From Cladopsammia gracilis (Eukaryota; Cnidaria; Anthozoa; Scleractinia; Dendrophylliidae): a DNA stretch of 64,000 bases. Below the pieces are notes generated by a model, which saw only the letters and a program-made list of their open reading frames with translations, had not been told where the DNA came from and did no database searches. The DNA is taken from NCBI GenBank assembly GCA_022457155.1, contig JAJGOT010000132.1:1096001-1160000 (forward strand), given 5' to 3'. Every line of letters begins with the position of its first letter. Position 1 is the stretch's first letter. Of this stretch, positions 29,501-43,900 are shown one piece after another. Both the position numbers and the translations under genes were made by a program.

Positions 29501-32500
29501 TAATAAAATAATATGGTTTTTAGTGAGAAAGAAATTTTCAAAGAAGAAGCCCTTGTTGAAGAACTAACCTCTGTTCTTAGAGAGTGGGGTGCTATGTGGA
29601 AGCAAGTTTATTTGGTATGACTACTGATGTCTGAAATGTCACATTTACATTGTACTTATCAACTGTTTTTAATCTTTAAGAGTCTTTGGGATTCCCCTAA
29701 ACCAAAAAAAAAAAAAAATAGGAAAGACCAAACCAAAATTGGAATACAGTCAACTCTCTCTTAGCGGACACCTGGACGTCTGGTGTTGGTCCCTGCTGTT
29801 TTTCAGTCATTTTACTGTAACTAAACTCTCTATAAGACAGACACCTCTCTAAGACGGTCAACGGACACTTTAAAAACTGTCAATGGACACTTGAGAAGTG
29901 CTTTTTTTAGTGAAAAATACTTTAAAATGGAAATGTAAGTGCTGAATATGAACAAACGAGTCCACTTTTCTGTTATTTTTGTTCCAGTTTGTTGGTTTTG
30001 CTTAAGTAAACGACTTTAAACAGGCTTAAAACAGATGTGTATTCAATGTACATAGAACAGCTTTATTATCTCAGAATTACTGGTGTCATGTTACCTCGAC
30101 TCTCTATAAGATGGACACCTCTCTAAGACGGACATTTGGGGCCGGTCCCGACAGTGTCCGTCTTTAGAGAGAGTTGACTGTATGTAGCTTGTTCAGAATG
30201 TGCAAGAGTGTAGTTTGACTTGTTGTACCCTATATTCCTTGGAGGATTCAAGAGGTTTTTTTTTGTTAAAAATAGTTTGTAAATATTAACCTTTTATCCT
30301 GTTAATTCACTACATGGATCTCTTACACTGCATGTACATGTGTGAATAACAATAAAACAACTTTCTTACAGAGGAGGGAAGAGGTCCTATTTCATGATGT
30401 AAAAAAACTGATGCTGGAATTAATGGATTGGAGACGGCAAATCTTAGCTAAAGCACTTCCTGTGGTATGTACAGTACAGTACATTTAGATGTAGGACTTC
30501 AATTTAATGAAGCTGATAGTGTGTGGTTCCAGAAAAAATCCATACCTTCCCTGTGGTGGGTTATTGGAAATTCCAAGGGGTAGGGGGGTCTCAAAAAGCC
30601 AAAGTTTTTAAAGGAAAGCATGAAGCTAGGGGGAGGGGGGGGGGGAGGGGGTCCAAAAAAAACCCCCTGTGGTAGGGGTGATATTTTCCTGGAGCAACAC
30701 ATTGAAGCACTGGCCAAATGGGGATAAAAGTTGTAAGTTTGAAAATTCCACTTTGATACAAAATTCAGATCTGTTGTAGGCCCACACCTCTCTTATGTGA
30801 CCTCTGATTTGTGGTCTAAACCACACCCACAAGAAAATGCCTTAAGTTTATTAAGTGGAAAGTTAAACATGGTTCCTAAGGTGTCATGATCAGCTTATGG
30901 AAGGTTCCATTGTTGATACAATTCTCATTAAATCATCACCAAGCTCAAAATTTTACCCGATTTTTCTTTCTTTACCTGTTATTAATTTTTATTAATTTCC
31001 TTTTTAGGACCAGTTGAAGCAACTAAAGCAAAAAGTTACCCAAACAATAGATTATGGAAACAGGTACAATATACATGAACACTTATCTGGTGATGATCAA
31101 TATATTTGCTGTAAAGAAATCCTTAATAATGTGGATTATGATTGTTTGAAACCTGTGCTGTAACATACCATATTTTCTTTGAATAATAGCCAAGGGTGAT
31201 TATTAACTTTTTCTCTCCTTAAGGGGGTTATTATTTGAGGGGAGGCGCTTAATTGAACGGGGTGGGGGGGGGGGGGGGGAACCGATATTTCAAATATTGC
31301 CTGCTGGAAGTGACAATGTGCTAACAAAATTAATGTGCTAATTAGAGAGCTCTTTAGAAATAAAGGAAAGAGTCAAATACATGAACTTCATTATAGAAAA
31401 ACTATATGAACATGTGCTTTTGTAACTTTTATGTGACGATCGTTTCCATACAAGAAGTGAATTTTTATCTTGACTGGGAGAAGGTGAAAGAAAGGGGAGG
31501 GGATCGGGGTGATTATTCAAGGGGGCAACTAATAAAGAAACAGCTATAATTTGAGGAAATATCAATAAATGCTCATACAGTGCATGTAGGTATTTTTGTA
31601 TTCTGATTGACTGGGAATTACCATTTTCCTTTTGTTAAGCTGATTTACTTTCTTAGCTGACTCTGAACTCAATTGAGACAACATGAAAAACATAATTATA
31701 TCATTGATACTTATCAGCCATTTTCAAATGAAAAATATTCTACTGAGACACTTGAGCCAAATCAACTATCAATCAAAGGGGAATACAAACAATGAAGGTT
31801 AAGTCCACAGATCGGTTTTAATTTTCCATACTGAGAGTTTGAAGTCAAAGAATTGAAGAGTAAAAACAGATTTAAAACGACTAAAACATCTTAGCATGAC
31901 ATAAATATGCATTGTGTGAAATGAGACTGTCACGACAACTGGTTGACATAATTATACTGGGGAATTAAAAAAAGTTTACTACAGCAATCATCTTTTAACA
32001 TGTAATACACTGGGGAATCAAAAAGTTTACAGAGAATGGAACAAGTGAAAATTTGCATATCTGTCCCCATATACTATATCTCGTTCAAAGCTTCGCATAT
32101 TCTCGAGGTTGAAACAGTTGGCCCCATTAGAATCATGAATATTATTTAATATACACCATCAGGTATGTTTAGTAAAATTGCGCAATTTCTTTTGTTTATA
32201 GGACTTTAGGCTTGGATCTTGTTGTACGTGATCCTGAGTCCAACATAATAGACCCAGATTCAACAGGGGTTATTGAACTGTACAGACAGGTAAGGTGAAC
32301 CAAGTTAATGTCACGTTTACACTTGAGGGTTTTACTGCAGTATCTGAGTTTAATTACCAAATGAAAGTAAACTTTTCGTGAGTGTAATATTGATACCTCG
32401 ATAAATGCTGCCAAAGACAACTTACAGAAATCTGACCAAGGTAAATGATGTATTTATGCAGTGATCAGGCATGGTTTAGGTTGGTAACCAAGATCAAAAT

Positions 32501-35500
32501 CTATATATCCGCTTGCAGTGTGGCATACTATTTCACTTTCTGTGATGTTCAGATTGCTTTTTGTTTACCACATTTTGACTGCTTTTTAGCTGTGGCACAA
32601 TTAATAATCCAAGGTTCACAAAACAAACTTGATAAAAGCCTTCAATCCTCATGGTGGGCAATCTGACAGGTAAACTTGGCCATGACCATGTACGTCTAGC
32701 ATGCCTTGTATTTCATTATGTAAATCGAGTTAAAATCATCCGTTTTTGTCCCACTTCCTTAAGGCGCTGTAGCAGTAACAGCTGCTGAAATCTTGAGCAC
32801 GAAAGCCACCGCTTCACTTCCAATAGCGAGCATGTTTTTAGAAATTCCCACCAATTCGACTTGTTGCATTTGGCGAGTCAATGTACTTGCGTAGGTAGAT
32901 TAACTTCGGTTCTTGAGCCAGAATAAATGCTGAGCGAATGTTAGGTTATAAGTAACATGACCTCTGTAAGTTGAAACCTCAATTAACGTATAAGTGTTAA
33001 CACAACATAAAGTAACATGTTAAGAGGTGGGTGAATGCTTAATATTTATTTGTCTTATGATGGAGTCACTTTGAGGTGTTGATTGCAACATTTCAACTGC
33101 TATTACTGCTAAACATCATCAGGCAATGAGGTTGTCTAGTAAGGATACCTCAGCATCACTGAGGGACCATGAGGATTTCAAGAGGTGGTTGCAGTCAGGG
33201 AGATATGACTGTGCAGATGAACACCACACAAATCACTACCAACAGTTGAACCTCTCATTTACTGCGCCTTTCAATAACATGCGGAATTTGAAATTCAAAT
33301 CTCCACCAACAGTTGCGTTATTCCCTGCCGTCAATCATAATTAATACAAAAGCCAACGGACCATGTAAAAAAGAAACAAACAAAATAGATCAAAATCTGC
33401 CAATCATAAAGCACGGACGTGACCTTTTGACCTCATTGAAGTGAAGATCTGTTTCCTGAGAGGTAAGCTAAGACGATTGACGGCAGTGTAAAACGCAACT
33501 GTTGGTGGAAATTTGAATTTCAAATTCCGCATGTTATTGAAAGGCGCAGTAAGTGACCACCCTGAATACCAAACCATATGGTGATTGCTTATGAGAAGTG
33601 GTCACTCAACAATGGTAAGATTAAATTGTGGACTGGACTCCTGGAATGGTGGATTGGGAAATGGTAAAATTAAAACAGAATAAATTCATGTCATTTTGGC
33701 TTAGCTTGAACAGTGTTCCTATAAATAGACTGAGGGTTACAGAAAGTGTCTCTGAATAGCCATTTTGACATGTTAATAAAGTTGTTGATTGATTGATCAA
33801 TATTTCACTCCATTGCAGCATGTTAGCACCTCTAACAGAATAAAGACAACGGTAAGTTTATTGTTAAATGATGTACATGTACATGGGAATGGTAAAACCT
33901 GTGTATGGTACACACTGTATGATGTACTGAATATACTTTTTATTCCAACAAATCATCTGGTTGAACTTACTGTTGTGAATAGATGTAAATATATTGAAAT
34001 AATTATAAATAAATATATTTTCTAATTCAACTGGGAAAATCAAGTCTCCTACCATTCACATTTATTAACCCTATCTCATGCATCTGTATAAATCTCACGG
34101 GGAATACTTGGATCAACTTTCGCTGGGTATGTGCTGCTGGCCTCTCAGAGCCCCTACCCCATTATAGTCTATTCTGTGGCCAAATTAAATAGACCCCATC
34201 TTAGTCACTTTTGTGAAAATGTAAACTTCACAATCCCAACTTAGTCACTTCCTGTTTTTTTTAATAAACCAAATCCCAACTAAAATAAAACACCCCCCCC
34301 CCCCTGAAAAAAAAAACAGCCAGAATTTTCTAACTCCTAAAATTCCAAAAATGTGTGTCCCCATTCGTTAAAACTCTGTTGAAAATGCAACCTCATTATA
34401 GTCAATCCAGTCGTGAAAATACGACCCCATCCAGCGGCACATTCCTATTAACTAATTACTAGGAAGTCACCCCCCCCCCCCCACCCGTCACCAGCCAGGA
34501 CAAAAAGTAATTTAGATATATCCAGCTTAAGGTCCTCCCTTTGTGCTTGATTTGCTATGTGTTATGGTATGGCTCAAATCATTTTTCCTTTGTCTCAGAT
34601 TCATTGCTACAGAGATTCCAACCTTTGGAGATTAAAAATAGGGAGTTTTTTCTGGGGGTGAAATTCCACAATCAACCCCCCCCTCCCCCCCCCCCCCCCT
34701 CCAAGGCATGAATCGAGCGACGTAGGTGCGAGAATCAAGGGGGGTCCTAAAATTTTTTGGGGGCTTTACCATCTAAAGGTACCATTTTCTGCATTCCTGA
34801 GACCCAAAAAGCATTTGTGAAGTCAAAATATGATGTAAGACCGCATTTTTTTTGGATTTTGGTAAAATTTGGGTTAAAATCTAAGCCTATTTTAGAGAAA
34901 AGATCCAAAGTCGCTTTTATCCGGGAGATTTGGTGGCCCGTACGGGAGACCGGGAGATTCGTTCTGTATCTGGGAGACTCCCGGATAATCCGGGAGAGTT
35001 GGCATCTCTGTTACTATATTCTGAGACAATGGAGAACAAAAATTAAACAGATTTGAAAATGTTTAAACCAGAGAAAAATTTGAACCACTGATGGTCATAT
35101 ATATATATAGGTGCCCTACATGTATTTGAACAACTGATATTAAACAAGAAGAGCTCTGTAGACAGCTTGAACTTCTGGCATCATTAACCCATTGCAGTAT
35201 TGATTCCCGAGTGTTTTGAGCAACATGTATTATGGAGTTTAAACATAAAAAGTAAGACTACAGTATACTATATTCACTACGTTCAGTAGCCAACACTTGA
35301 AACCTTGATTGCTAAGCAAATGGCAAGTTTTATAAAACACAAAACTTGCTGGAACAAAATTCCCACAGCAATAAGCGGTGAACACAATACCAAATGTTCC
35401 TATCCATCCATGAACGCCTTGCATTGTCTTGAAAACTTGTATGCTGTAATTCTTTCTTCTGCTTTGATGCCATCTTGAAATAAAGAGCAAGATCATGAGG

Positions 35501-37900
35501 TTGCGTGCCAACCAATCAGACCAGTGAAACTAAAATATGCCTGCAGAAATTTGCATGTACGCGCTAATGTGACACACACAAAAAAAGACTCAGATGACAA
35601 AACATGACTCATTGGCAATGCCACGAGTAATCATGATTAATAATAGTTTGCTTGAAATTTCTTTTACATGCATTTGTTTTTTTTAGTCAAGAATTGAAAC
35701 ACCCAAGAAGGAAGTTGCATTTTACACAGCACACAGTGTTTATGCCAATATCAAGCTGGTTGTGTGTAATATACAAGATGACGCACAGGTATTCCTCTCA
35801 CTCTATGATGCCAAGGAGGAATCATTTATCAGGTACAGTACTGCTCAAATGTAAGCTACCACCTCTCGTCTTGTTTCTCGCATCATCAAGATGCATCTTG
35901 TTTCTCTCAAGAATCACCGTGCTGTTCAGTATGGCATTAGAAAGGGCAAATTTTCAAATGTACTATGTGAGAACTCTGCAATATTTTAATCATTTAAAAT
36001 TCGTGTTGACTGTCGTAGTGGAAATCATGATGCAATTATTAAAAGTCTCTGCATGATCTGACTTGTTGTGGTGCGATCCGACTTGCCGCTGTGCGATCAT
36101 GCTTGTTGCGACATGATGGCAATTTACTTGTGGCGCGGATGGGTGCAATCTCACTTGTCATGGCGAGATTGCGCTTGTTGCGGTGCAATTGCCATTTACT
36201 TGCACCGCGATGAGCGTGATTGCAATGCGAGTAAATTGCAATCGCCAAACTTGATGTCCATCGTGCCGTACCTTTCTCTTATTCCTAATTAATAACTACC
36301 GTAATTAAAAACACTTTACGCTTTTCTATTATAGTTACACTGTACTTGCTGATGTAGAACAATGCTAAATTTATTTATTAAACCCTTGATGTTGTTGTTG
36401 ATGTTTGTGTTATTTTGTCATAACAGTGAACAGTACCTGGTTGCTTGGGATAAAAAGGGAATGCCAAAAGATATTGATAGACTTAACAACTTGACAGTCC
36501 TGTTTACAGTAAGTGCCTTTAAACAGTAAAACTTCAATCAATACTTGGACTTGGTCTCCACTCTGCTTCATTCCCTAAATGTTCATTTTCTTTTAAGTCA
36601 AGTGGCTGCCACTCTCGCACTTGAAGTTGTTCCATGCAGTACTTTTATTAGTTCTTTACTTCAATCTCAGTCCATGGCCATTGTACATTGTAGACGTGTA
36701 TCTCAAAAATGGTTTTGTGCCATAAATGTATATAAACCTCCGTCCTATTTCTGATGAATCTCTTCCCAAGATACACAGTCTTTTACGTGCAAAATAACAG
36801 TTAGAGTCCCATCATGTAGTCAATTTGATTTTTGGAATTTGAATGCACAGTCTTATAATTAAAGTTTCATGTATTTTTTTTTTTATTTTCTTCTTTCTTT
36901 TCTTTTTTTTACCTCAGGATCTGGGAGCAAAGGACCTTAAAAGAGAACAAGTTTACATTGTGTGCCAGATTGTCAGAGTTGGTCAGTCTTAATTTACATG
37001 CTATTATTTTTAATATATGTACATGATGCCTGGGATCCTGGGGTATTCTTTTTTCTGCAACTTTACCAGAGCCTTGTTAGGGTCTTTTGCATGTACATGT
37101 ACATGATTGTATAATTTAAGTCCTGTGTGTATAATATTATTGCTGATGAAGTGTCACTAATAATAATTAAATTTTGTTGTTATTTATTTCTGATCAGTAA
37201 ATATGGCAACTTATACAGTGTACATGTATGATATTTTTGTTATTAATAAATAATTATTGTAATAGACAAAGAGCAATTGTTTTTGCAGGGCGCATGGACA
37301 TAAAGGAGACAGACAATAAAAAATTAACTCATAATCTTAGAAGACCATTTGGCATTGGCTGTAAGTGAAGATTATTTTTTGCGTACATGATTATATATGA
37401 ATATGATGAAATCTCTAGTGGGGAGGCCTTAATAAGAAAACACTAAGTTGCACATTCTCTCTCAAGGCTATACATGTAGTGCTGTCAGTAATTATGTCGG
37501 TCCTTATGATTACCCTGTTAGACATACTACTGAATAGATAAAATAATGATACTCGATCTTACTGGGCTCAATCCAACTATTACTTGTATTTTTTTTCTAT
37601 TACATGCATGTTGTTGTTATTAATATGTGAAAACAGCAAAATATCACCAAGCCTTTTAAGTTTTGTGTTTAGTAGTATTTTTTTGATCCCCACTATGAAT
37701 AAGGAATTTATTATTCAACTGAACTAAGAACTGAGAACTGAAATTCCTTTTATTGTTAGCTTCCGTGTTTTCAAACCAGTCCTGACACTACAGTACATAA
37801 CTAAAAGGTGTAACATGGCAATCTACTGTGTTTTAAATACACTCACAGACAGATATAATTTTTGCATGTTCGCTTTTTCTTGTGAGGTAAAATGACATCA

Positions 37901-37949
<49 letters not shown>

Positions 37950-40900
37950 TTATGTCTTATTATGTTATTATTATCAAATTATGTTGATTTTCAGTGTTTT
38001 TCATTGGTGACTTGTTTAATGGCACTGCTCAGTATGACGAGGACAAAGAACATTTTCTTCAACTTCTTCCGTAAGCAAAAACAAAAACACTTATTTAATA
38101 ATCACTGGTCCCGAAGGAAACAGTGAATTTTGTTTCCTGAGAATCTCGATGTTTTGAGATTCAAGGGAAACAAAATCCACTGTTTCCTGAGAGAAATTAA
38201 AGTCATTAATTATTAACTGATTTGTTATATAGCAACACATAAAACACAACACAACACAGTTTGAAAAATGCACCAAGCACGAAAAAAAAAAAAAATGTAG
38301 CCACCATCTGTACACCCCAGTATAAACCAATATTGACCAATATCGACCAAGCCAATTTAAAGTTTTTGGTATATTATAATTTATGAGCCTTAATCATGCG
38401 GCAGCCATGTTGACTCCCTGGAGAATAAAATGCTTGTTTCCCCCTGCTTAACCTCATTTTCAACTTTTTCACTGCAAGGCTTAGCAGGTTAAATCTTTTG
38501 TTTTTATACAAAATGGTGGGCATGATTAAGGCCCATTGTCTCTTTTACAAGTTTGCTGATAATTGAGCCCCCAAAAACTGAATATTTGGTTCAGAATTCC
38601 AGAGAATCAGTCATTTGACACTTGGATAAAGAGGATGATTGCACAGCAGGAAGGAAACAAGTCTGGGCAAGGTATGTGTGTCTATGAACTTATAATTCTT
38701 GGTTTACAGATACCCGACCCCCAAGGAGGTGGAGGACTCCCATACAAAAATGAAAGGTTCCTACGACTCCCGGGGAACTTGTAAATATGAAACAATATTT
38801 GAACCTTCCATTCCCTTAAAGATTTTGCTGCACTGAACCCCCCTCCCCCACCCTCTGCATCCATCTCCCCACCCTCCCCTCCCTCCAATGCTGTCCCATG
38901 GGTAAGGAAGGTGACCATTACCTGTAATTGCATTTGGAACAAGCAAAATATATGCACAAACCTTATGCACTGGTCAGTGGAATTATCAAGGAAAGTTTCT
39001 TTAGGTACTTGGTGTATCCTTGATCATAATGTATGGTACTTCATGTATCCCTTATTGTAATGTATTTGATATATTGCAGTGTAATTTAGGGTCGGATTAC
39101 AGTATCTAGGGTTGAAGCACTGATTTTAGTAATTAGGTTTAAGCACTGATTCCAGTGTGGGCGGCACGGTGGTGTAGTGGTTAGCGCGTCGGACTTTCAA
39201 CCTGAAGGTCGGTGGTTCGAAGCCTGGTCTCTGCCGTCGTGTTGTTTCCTTAGACAAGAAACTTTACTCCACACTGTCTCTCTCCACCCAGGTGTATAAA
39301 TGGGTACCGGCGACAAAATGCTGGGGGTAACCCTGCGATGGACTAGCATCCCATCCAGGGGGGAGTAGCAATATTCCTAGTCGCTTCATGCTATAGAAAC
39401 CGGGTTATGAGCCTTCTGGCTCGGGTGCGCGACTTTACTTTACTTTATTGATTCCAGTATTTCCAGTGTATCGAAAGGGTTAGTTCTCATATATGGTCTG
39501 TGCTAGCAGCATATTATCTTATATCCCTCTAAAATTACAGTTTCCGGCAGCTAGTCCTCGGTGGTGTAGTGGATAGTGTGTATGGAGTAGATCATACGGT
39601 CCGGGTTCGATTCCCTATTCTGCTGTTTTTATGTTCTTTTTCTACTGAAAAACTAAGTGTTTAAATACAAAATAATAAGGGATACACCAAGTACATACCG
39701 AAAGCTTATGGCCAATAAATGGATGGAACGAAGGAAGGAGTGATAATTGGCATATTTGTCCCTGTCTGTTATAACTTGTTCAACACTTCATGTATTCATG
39801 AATTAATGATGGGGATTATCGCCAGAAATTTTGAAAAGAAGTTCCCCTAAAAGATACCAGAAACCCATTTTACCCCAAGAGGTACCAATTCTTTTGAAAA
39901 AGGTGTTCCTTTCAACATATTTTTCTGGCTTAATACCATAAAATGTCACTGACAATAACTTCATGACAGTGGCCATTTTTAATGCAAACATGCTTAGTGG
40001 TACCAAACCATGAATTTTATACCCCAAAACGTACGATGATCACCCCTGTCACTTTTATATAGGAGACCCCCCTCCTCCGGGACCCGACTCCTCTGGGACC
40101 CGACCACTCCTATTTTACTTATTTAACCCTTTCACTCCCAGAGTCAATTATAGTGTAGTTCTAGCTTTTGAGTCTGTTGATGAAATCCTATGGTGTGACC
40201 ATTCAAATAAAACCTCTTCAGCAGTACTTTTGCACAGTACCATTTGTTCTAACTTTTGAGTCTGTTGATGAAATCCTATGGTGTGACCATTCAAATGAAA
40301 CCTCTTCAGCAGTACTTTTGCATGGTACCATTTGTTCTAACTTTTGAGTCTGTTGATGAAATCCTATGGTGTGACCATTCAAATGAAACCTCTTCAGCAG
40401 TACTTTTGCATGGTACCATTTTGTTCTAACTTTTGAGTCTGTTGATGAAATCCTATGGTGTGACCATTCAAATGAAACCTCTACAGCAGTACTTTTGCAT
40501 GGTACCATTTTGTTCTAACTTTTGAGTCTGTTGATGAAATCCTATGGTGTGACCATTCAAGTGAAACCTTTTCAGCAGTACTTTTGCATGGTACCATTTT
40601 GTTCTAACTTTTGAGTCTGTTGATGAACTCCTATGGTGTGACCATTCAAGTGAAACCTCTTCAGCAGTACTTTTGCATGGTACCATTTGTTTTTCAATAT
40701 TTTACAATATGAAATTTAGGATTTTTCTTGAATTTTGATTTTTGGTGCTCTTGGGTGTTAAAGGGTTAATATAGACCTCTTTCATAATGGCGGCCGATTT
40801 ATTTATTCTTTTATACGAATGTTAATTAGCCTTACTGGCCTCGGTAACATGTGCAAAATTCAAAAGAATTTTTACTCTAAAATGAGGCCAGTGAGGCTAA

Positions 40901-43900
40901 TTAACATACATATAAAAGAATAAATCAATCGGCCGCCATTTATGAACGAGGTCTATATTCCCTGTGAATGTGTACTGAGAATGACTGTACTGTGTGAGGG
41001 CTTCAGTTCAAGTGCCTTGCATTTCAAATTATTGACGTAAAGTTTCTTTCATCTTGTTTCTGAAACTCTTATTAATTTTTTTAATTATAGGGATTCATAT
41101 ATCTTTGAAGCTTATTTCAGGAGATGTAGAACAGGTGAGAAATTCATTTTAACTTACACTTTTCGATATTTTTTACATTCACTGCAGCCATGCAAGCTGT
41201 CTCTCTCACAGTACTCTCTCTCTGTCCTTTCTTAGCTTCCTTAGCATCAATGCCACTTTGAGCTATAAATTAATGTGGGAATTTTTCTTTTGTGTTAGAT
41301 TCGAGAGGAGCATCCACTTCTTGTAACAAAGCAAACATGTATTGCACGCAAACTTGGTTTTCCTGAAGTCATCATGCCAGGTGAGTGTTCATATTAAAGT
41401 TGCAGGGAAAAGTCTCAATGTGCATATATGTACACTGTACATGTATTTATTGGTATTGTGATGCTCTTGATAAGCCTGTTCCAGGCATTACGATTTTGGG
41501 GCCAGGGAGCAGATAAAAACCAATGCGTGACTGGCGGGGAAAACAAGGGGAGCCTGGGGAGAGGGGGTGAGGTTCCCTCGCCTTGCTCTCTTTCGCGCCT
41601 ACTCCCTCTGTCAACACTAGCGAATTGCGGAGGCACGGAGTGGTTAGTGCATCAGACTTTCAACCTGAAGGTCAGTGGTTCAAGCCTGGTCTCTGCCGTC
41701 ATGTTGTTTCCTAGGACAAGAAACTTTACTCCACACTGTCTCTCACCACCCAGGTGTATAAATGGGTACTGGTGACAAAATCCTGGGGGTAACCCTGTGA
41801 TGGACTAGCACCCCATCCAGGGGGGAGTAGGTATTTTCCTAGTTGCTTCATGCTAAAGAAACCGGGTTAAGCTCCGGCGGTGTGGGCCATCCATGGCTCG
41901 TGTGCGGCTATCTGAATGCATGGAAAGGATGCTCTTAATGGTTAAGCAGGAGTAGTGTAATTAATTTGTTTTTTACTATTTTTCACCAGGTGATCTTCGG
42001 AATGACCTATATTTGACCATTCGCTCTGGGGAATTTGAAAGAGGTGAGAATAAACAAAATTCTTAATCCAAAAAACATTCCTTTAGATGGCAGGTATGAC
42101 TATTTTCTGGAACAACATGTTAGGTGCGGTTACACACATCACGGTAAATGGCATTTCCTACGGTAAATCATCCCGCGGTGCATCACACTTGGGTTTAGTA
42201 TACTGTGTTAACCAGCGGTTTCACGCGATTTGTGATTTGCCAAGGTAAAAAAATGTCACGCAATTCGGTGAATCATTTTTCCTTTGCGATTACATGTTGA
42301 TGTCAAACGAAGCATCGTGATTGGCTCTTGTACCTTGGGCATCAATCACCATTGCAACTTACCATGTTAAATGTCATGAGCGCTTCGTGTGATCTTTTTT
42401 ATGTATCCATGGATATTTACCATGGGAAATTTACCTCGGGGAAATGTTGGTCACACTCACTAAATGCAGTTTCCTGTGGTGAAAGGGTCATTTACCTCGG
42501 TAAAAGTACCCCATGTAACCGCACCTATTGTGTGTACATGTAAGCAAGGAATGATTGGGGAACCACTGTTTGTTTCTTCTTAATTAACCTTTTAAACCTC
42601 AATAGTGATCAGTGTCAACATTTGTTTTATTAAGTGCAGAGGTGAATAAGAATTAAGATTTAATGATCACCCAAGATAAATTCTTTTGATCCTTTAACAA
42701 TTTCTCCTAATTTGAGTTATAAGAAATGTATGGCCTGAGGACCGGTAAGAAGATTGTATTTCAAATGACTTTGGGGCTTAAAGGTTAATGTGTCTCTTAA
42801 CAGCTGAATTTGGAATAAAAACGTGTTTACTTTACAGGTAAAAAAACAGCAAATAAGAACATTGAGGTTACAATGGAAGTTTTGTCTGAGGATGGCACTG
42901 TTCTTCCGGTAACAGAAATACAATATTATTAATTAATTAATTAATTAATTAATTAATTAAAAAACATTTATACAGGATTGCTGCTTCAGTTTTAAGAAAG
43001 AAAAACACTGCTATCAATGCAGGTCCTGTTGAAAAAATAATACATAATAGAAAAAGCGAAACCATTTACATGCAAAAGGAAGTTACAACTTCAATGAATT
43101 GTTAAAAATAGTAATGTTGCTCCTTTGTAGTAACTGCTTGGTGCATTCTAAATTAATCTTTTCTTAAATGAGGTTATTACATAACTGTTCCTAGTGTTAC
43201 ATGTATAATGGTGAATGTCATAATTTCTTACATTAAAATAGTTAAAAAGATATCTGAAATTCTGTTTGCGATACACTCATTAACAAAATTAATTTCAAGA
43301 TGTGCGTTTGTCTTCTATAATGGAGAGGTTCCCAGCACAGTTTAGTCATAATTTGATCGGTTTTAGATATTTCCGAGGCCGCTAAAGTCTTGCTTATAAT
43401 AATAAACACGAATGCTTAGAATGATATGTTTTAAAAATTCCTTGTTTACAGAATGTGATCAGTATTGGGGCAGGAGAGGATCTTGTCAGTGAATATCGTT
43501 CAGTTATTTTCTACCATAGCGGTAAACCTGAATGGGTGGAAACTGTCAAGGTAAGAATTAAAAAATGCCATACTCCTGATTATTATTAATATTCTCTTTA
43601 AATGTTATGTTTTTCTCAGTAAAACGTTTTGTACAAAAACCACAGTTACATTGTAAATAATTTGTTCGGCCTTGAAAACATAATTCCTCAATTTTCACTC
43701 ACTGACTGGCCATCATTTTAAGAAACAATTCCGTACATTTTTTCGTAATTTGAAGGGTTTGATTGGGCTCAAATAAAGAGCAAAAGAAATAATTCAGGCT
43801 CCACTTGAGTTGCTTCAGTTTTCTTTAAAAACGAGAAAGCACAAATTGTTTACTAGATTAAAAATAATAATGGAAATACATTTCTGAAATGTTGACTATA

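Noticed and set aside
33126..33344. Extra DOCK exon between exons 8 and 9
   Set aside because: The frame runs into the fold-back MITE at 33258, and exons 8 and 9 already join in phase to give a family-consistent sequence.
40218..40686. Repetitive minus-strand frames around [17 protein letters not shown]
   Set aside because: They translate the 88-89-bp tandem units of the family E element; no start, splice or homology support.
40158..40689. CRISPR-like regular array
   Set aside because: Units are contiguous without unique spacers, in an animal intron; it is a VNTR.
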